From: Flavobacteriales bacterium UBA3364
Lineage (GTDB): Bacteria > Bacteroidota > Bacteroidia > Flavobacteriales_F > PHOS-HE28
DNA: 22,431 nt
Assembly: GCA_002360495.1 (NCBI GenBank)
Contig: DEQO01000043.1
Span: 1-22,431, forward strand
Reading direction: 5' to 3'
Positions 22,036-22,431 of the stretch are shown here, one piece after another. Each line of letters starts with the position of its first letter. The first letter of the stretch is position 1. Both the position numbers and the translations under genes were made by a program. A model generated the notes under the pieces. It saw only the letters and a list, made by a program, of their open reading frames with translations, was not told the DNA's origin and did no database searches.

Positions 22036-22431
22036 GCGAGGATCCTGACTTTCATCAATCGCCCCCTGCCCAGGTTGCTCGTTCGCCGCTGAACCGCGTG
22101 TCGCCGATCATTCGCAGAAGCGCGCCACCATGTGCAGGTTACCCGACCCCTTCTTCACCAACCATGAAGTGCAGGCCGCGTGGGACGAGAGGCAAGCCAT
22201 GGTGCTCCGCGGACGGCATCGTCGGGGTGCTCCATGAAGAGGACCACCAGCCCCGGACAAGGACCACCAGCGTCGGCTGAAGCGCACGCTCAAGATGGTG
22301 CAAGAGCAGTTCTTGCGTGTCGCTCACAGACCGAGATCGAACCAAACTGTAGTGAAGGAAGGAGAGCCGTGGGATGCGCGCGTTAGGGATCGACCACTCA
22401 CATTACTGCGAAGCGGAGTGAGCGGGCGCGA
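22036..22431. other. Right-end region without a convincing gene
   Basis: About 400 bp contains only short overlapping frames. One plus-strand frame stays open from about 22239 to the window edge and includes KRTLKMVQEQFL, which looks somewhat protein-like but has no upstream start. A 12-bp direct repeat AGGACCACCAGC occurs at 22240-22251 and 22260-22271. The region may hold a decayed gene or the start of a gene beyond the window; nothing can be assigned. Confidence 0.4.

Noticed and set aside
22108..22293. Small minus-strand gene at the right end
   Set aside because: The frame is short and Arg/Ser-rich, lacks any recognisable start or domain, and overlaps several equally open frames.

Overview
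The window looks like a chromosomal segment of a GC-rich member of the Bacteroidota, probably Flavobacteriales-like. The evidence is a type IX secretion (T9SS) sorting domain, two Fibrobacter-succinogenes-major-paralogous (FISUMP) surface proteins, a TonB-dependent receptor with a carboxypeptidase-like N-terminal domain, a FecI/FecR-type regulatory pair, and TANNTTTG promoter elements instead of E. coli-type -10 boxes. Species cannot be determined from the sequence alone.

Left end (1-2308): the tail of an unidentified gene, a small lipoprotein gene and a small membrane-anchored protein gene run rightwards and meet a tyrosine recombinase gene head-on. The recombinase lies immediately downstream of the 3' end of a tRNA-Ser(GCU) gene. 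This is the usual layout of the integrase-proximal end of an integrative element or prophage that entered the tRNA 3' end, so DNA left of about 2220 is probably accessory and DNA to the right core chromosome. The other attachment copy is not in the window.

Metabolic and envelope block (2339-6268, + strand): a thiolase and an NlpC/P60 peptidase in one transcription unit, then a polysaccharide deacetylase and a formyltransferase overlapping by 4 bp, which suggests polysaccharide or amino-sugar modification.

Signalling/uptake locus (6309-12388, - strand), in transcription order: ECF sigma factor, FecR-like anti-sigma factor, a 669-residue protein with an STN domain plus about 15 short Gly/Gln/Asn repeats, and a TonB-dependent receptor. 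The STN signalling domain, which in the classical FecA system is fused to the receptor, sits here on the repeat protein. This is the most interesting functional arrangement in the window.

clpB and surface-protein region (12588-19043): clpB is followed by a convergent pair (a small T9SS-sorted protein and a FISUMP protein). Then comes a second, broken copy of the last ~70 codons of clpB, followed by a second convergent FISUMP gene. The broken copy differs from clpB almost only at synonymous positions and carries two short insertions with inverted repeats. A 43-bp sequence containing the second insertion recurs on the far side of the second FISUMP gene. This points to a repeated [clpB tail + convergent surface gene] module.

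Right end (19044-22431): an operon of a stand-alone RnfD/NqrB-like membrane protein and a DUF2330 protein, then an hsp20 gene with a clear terminator, and about 400 bp with no convincing gene.
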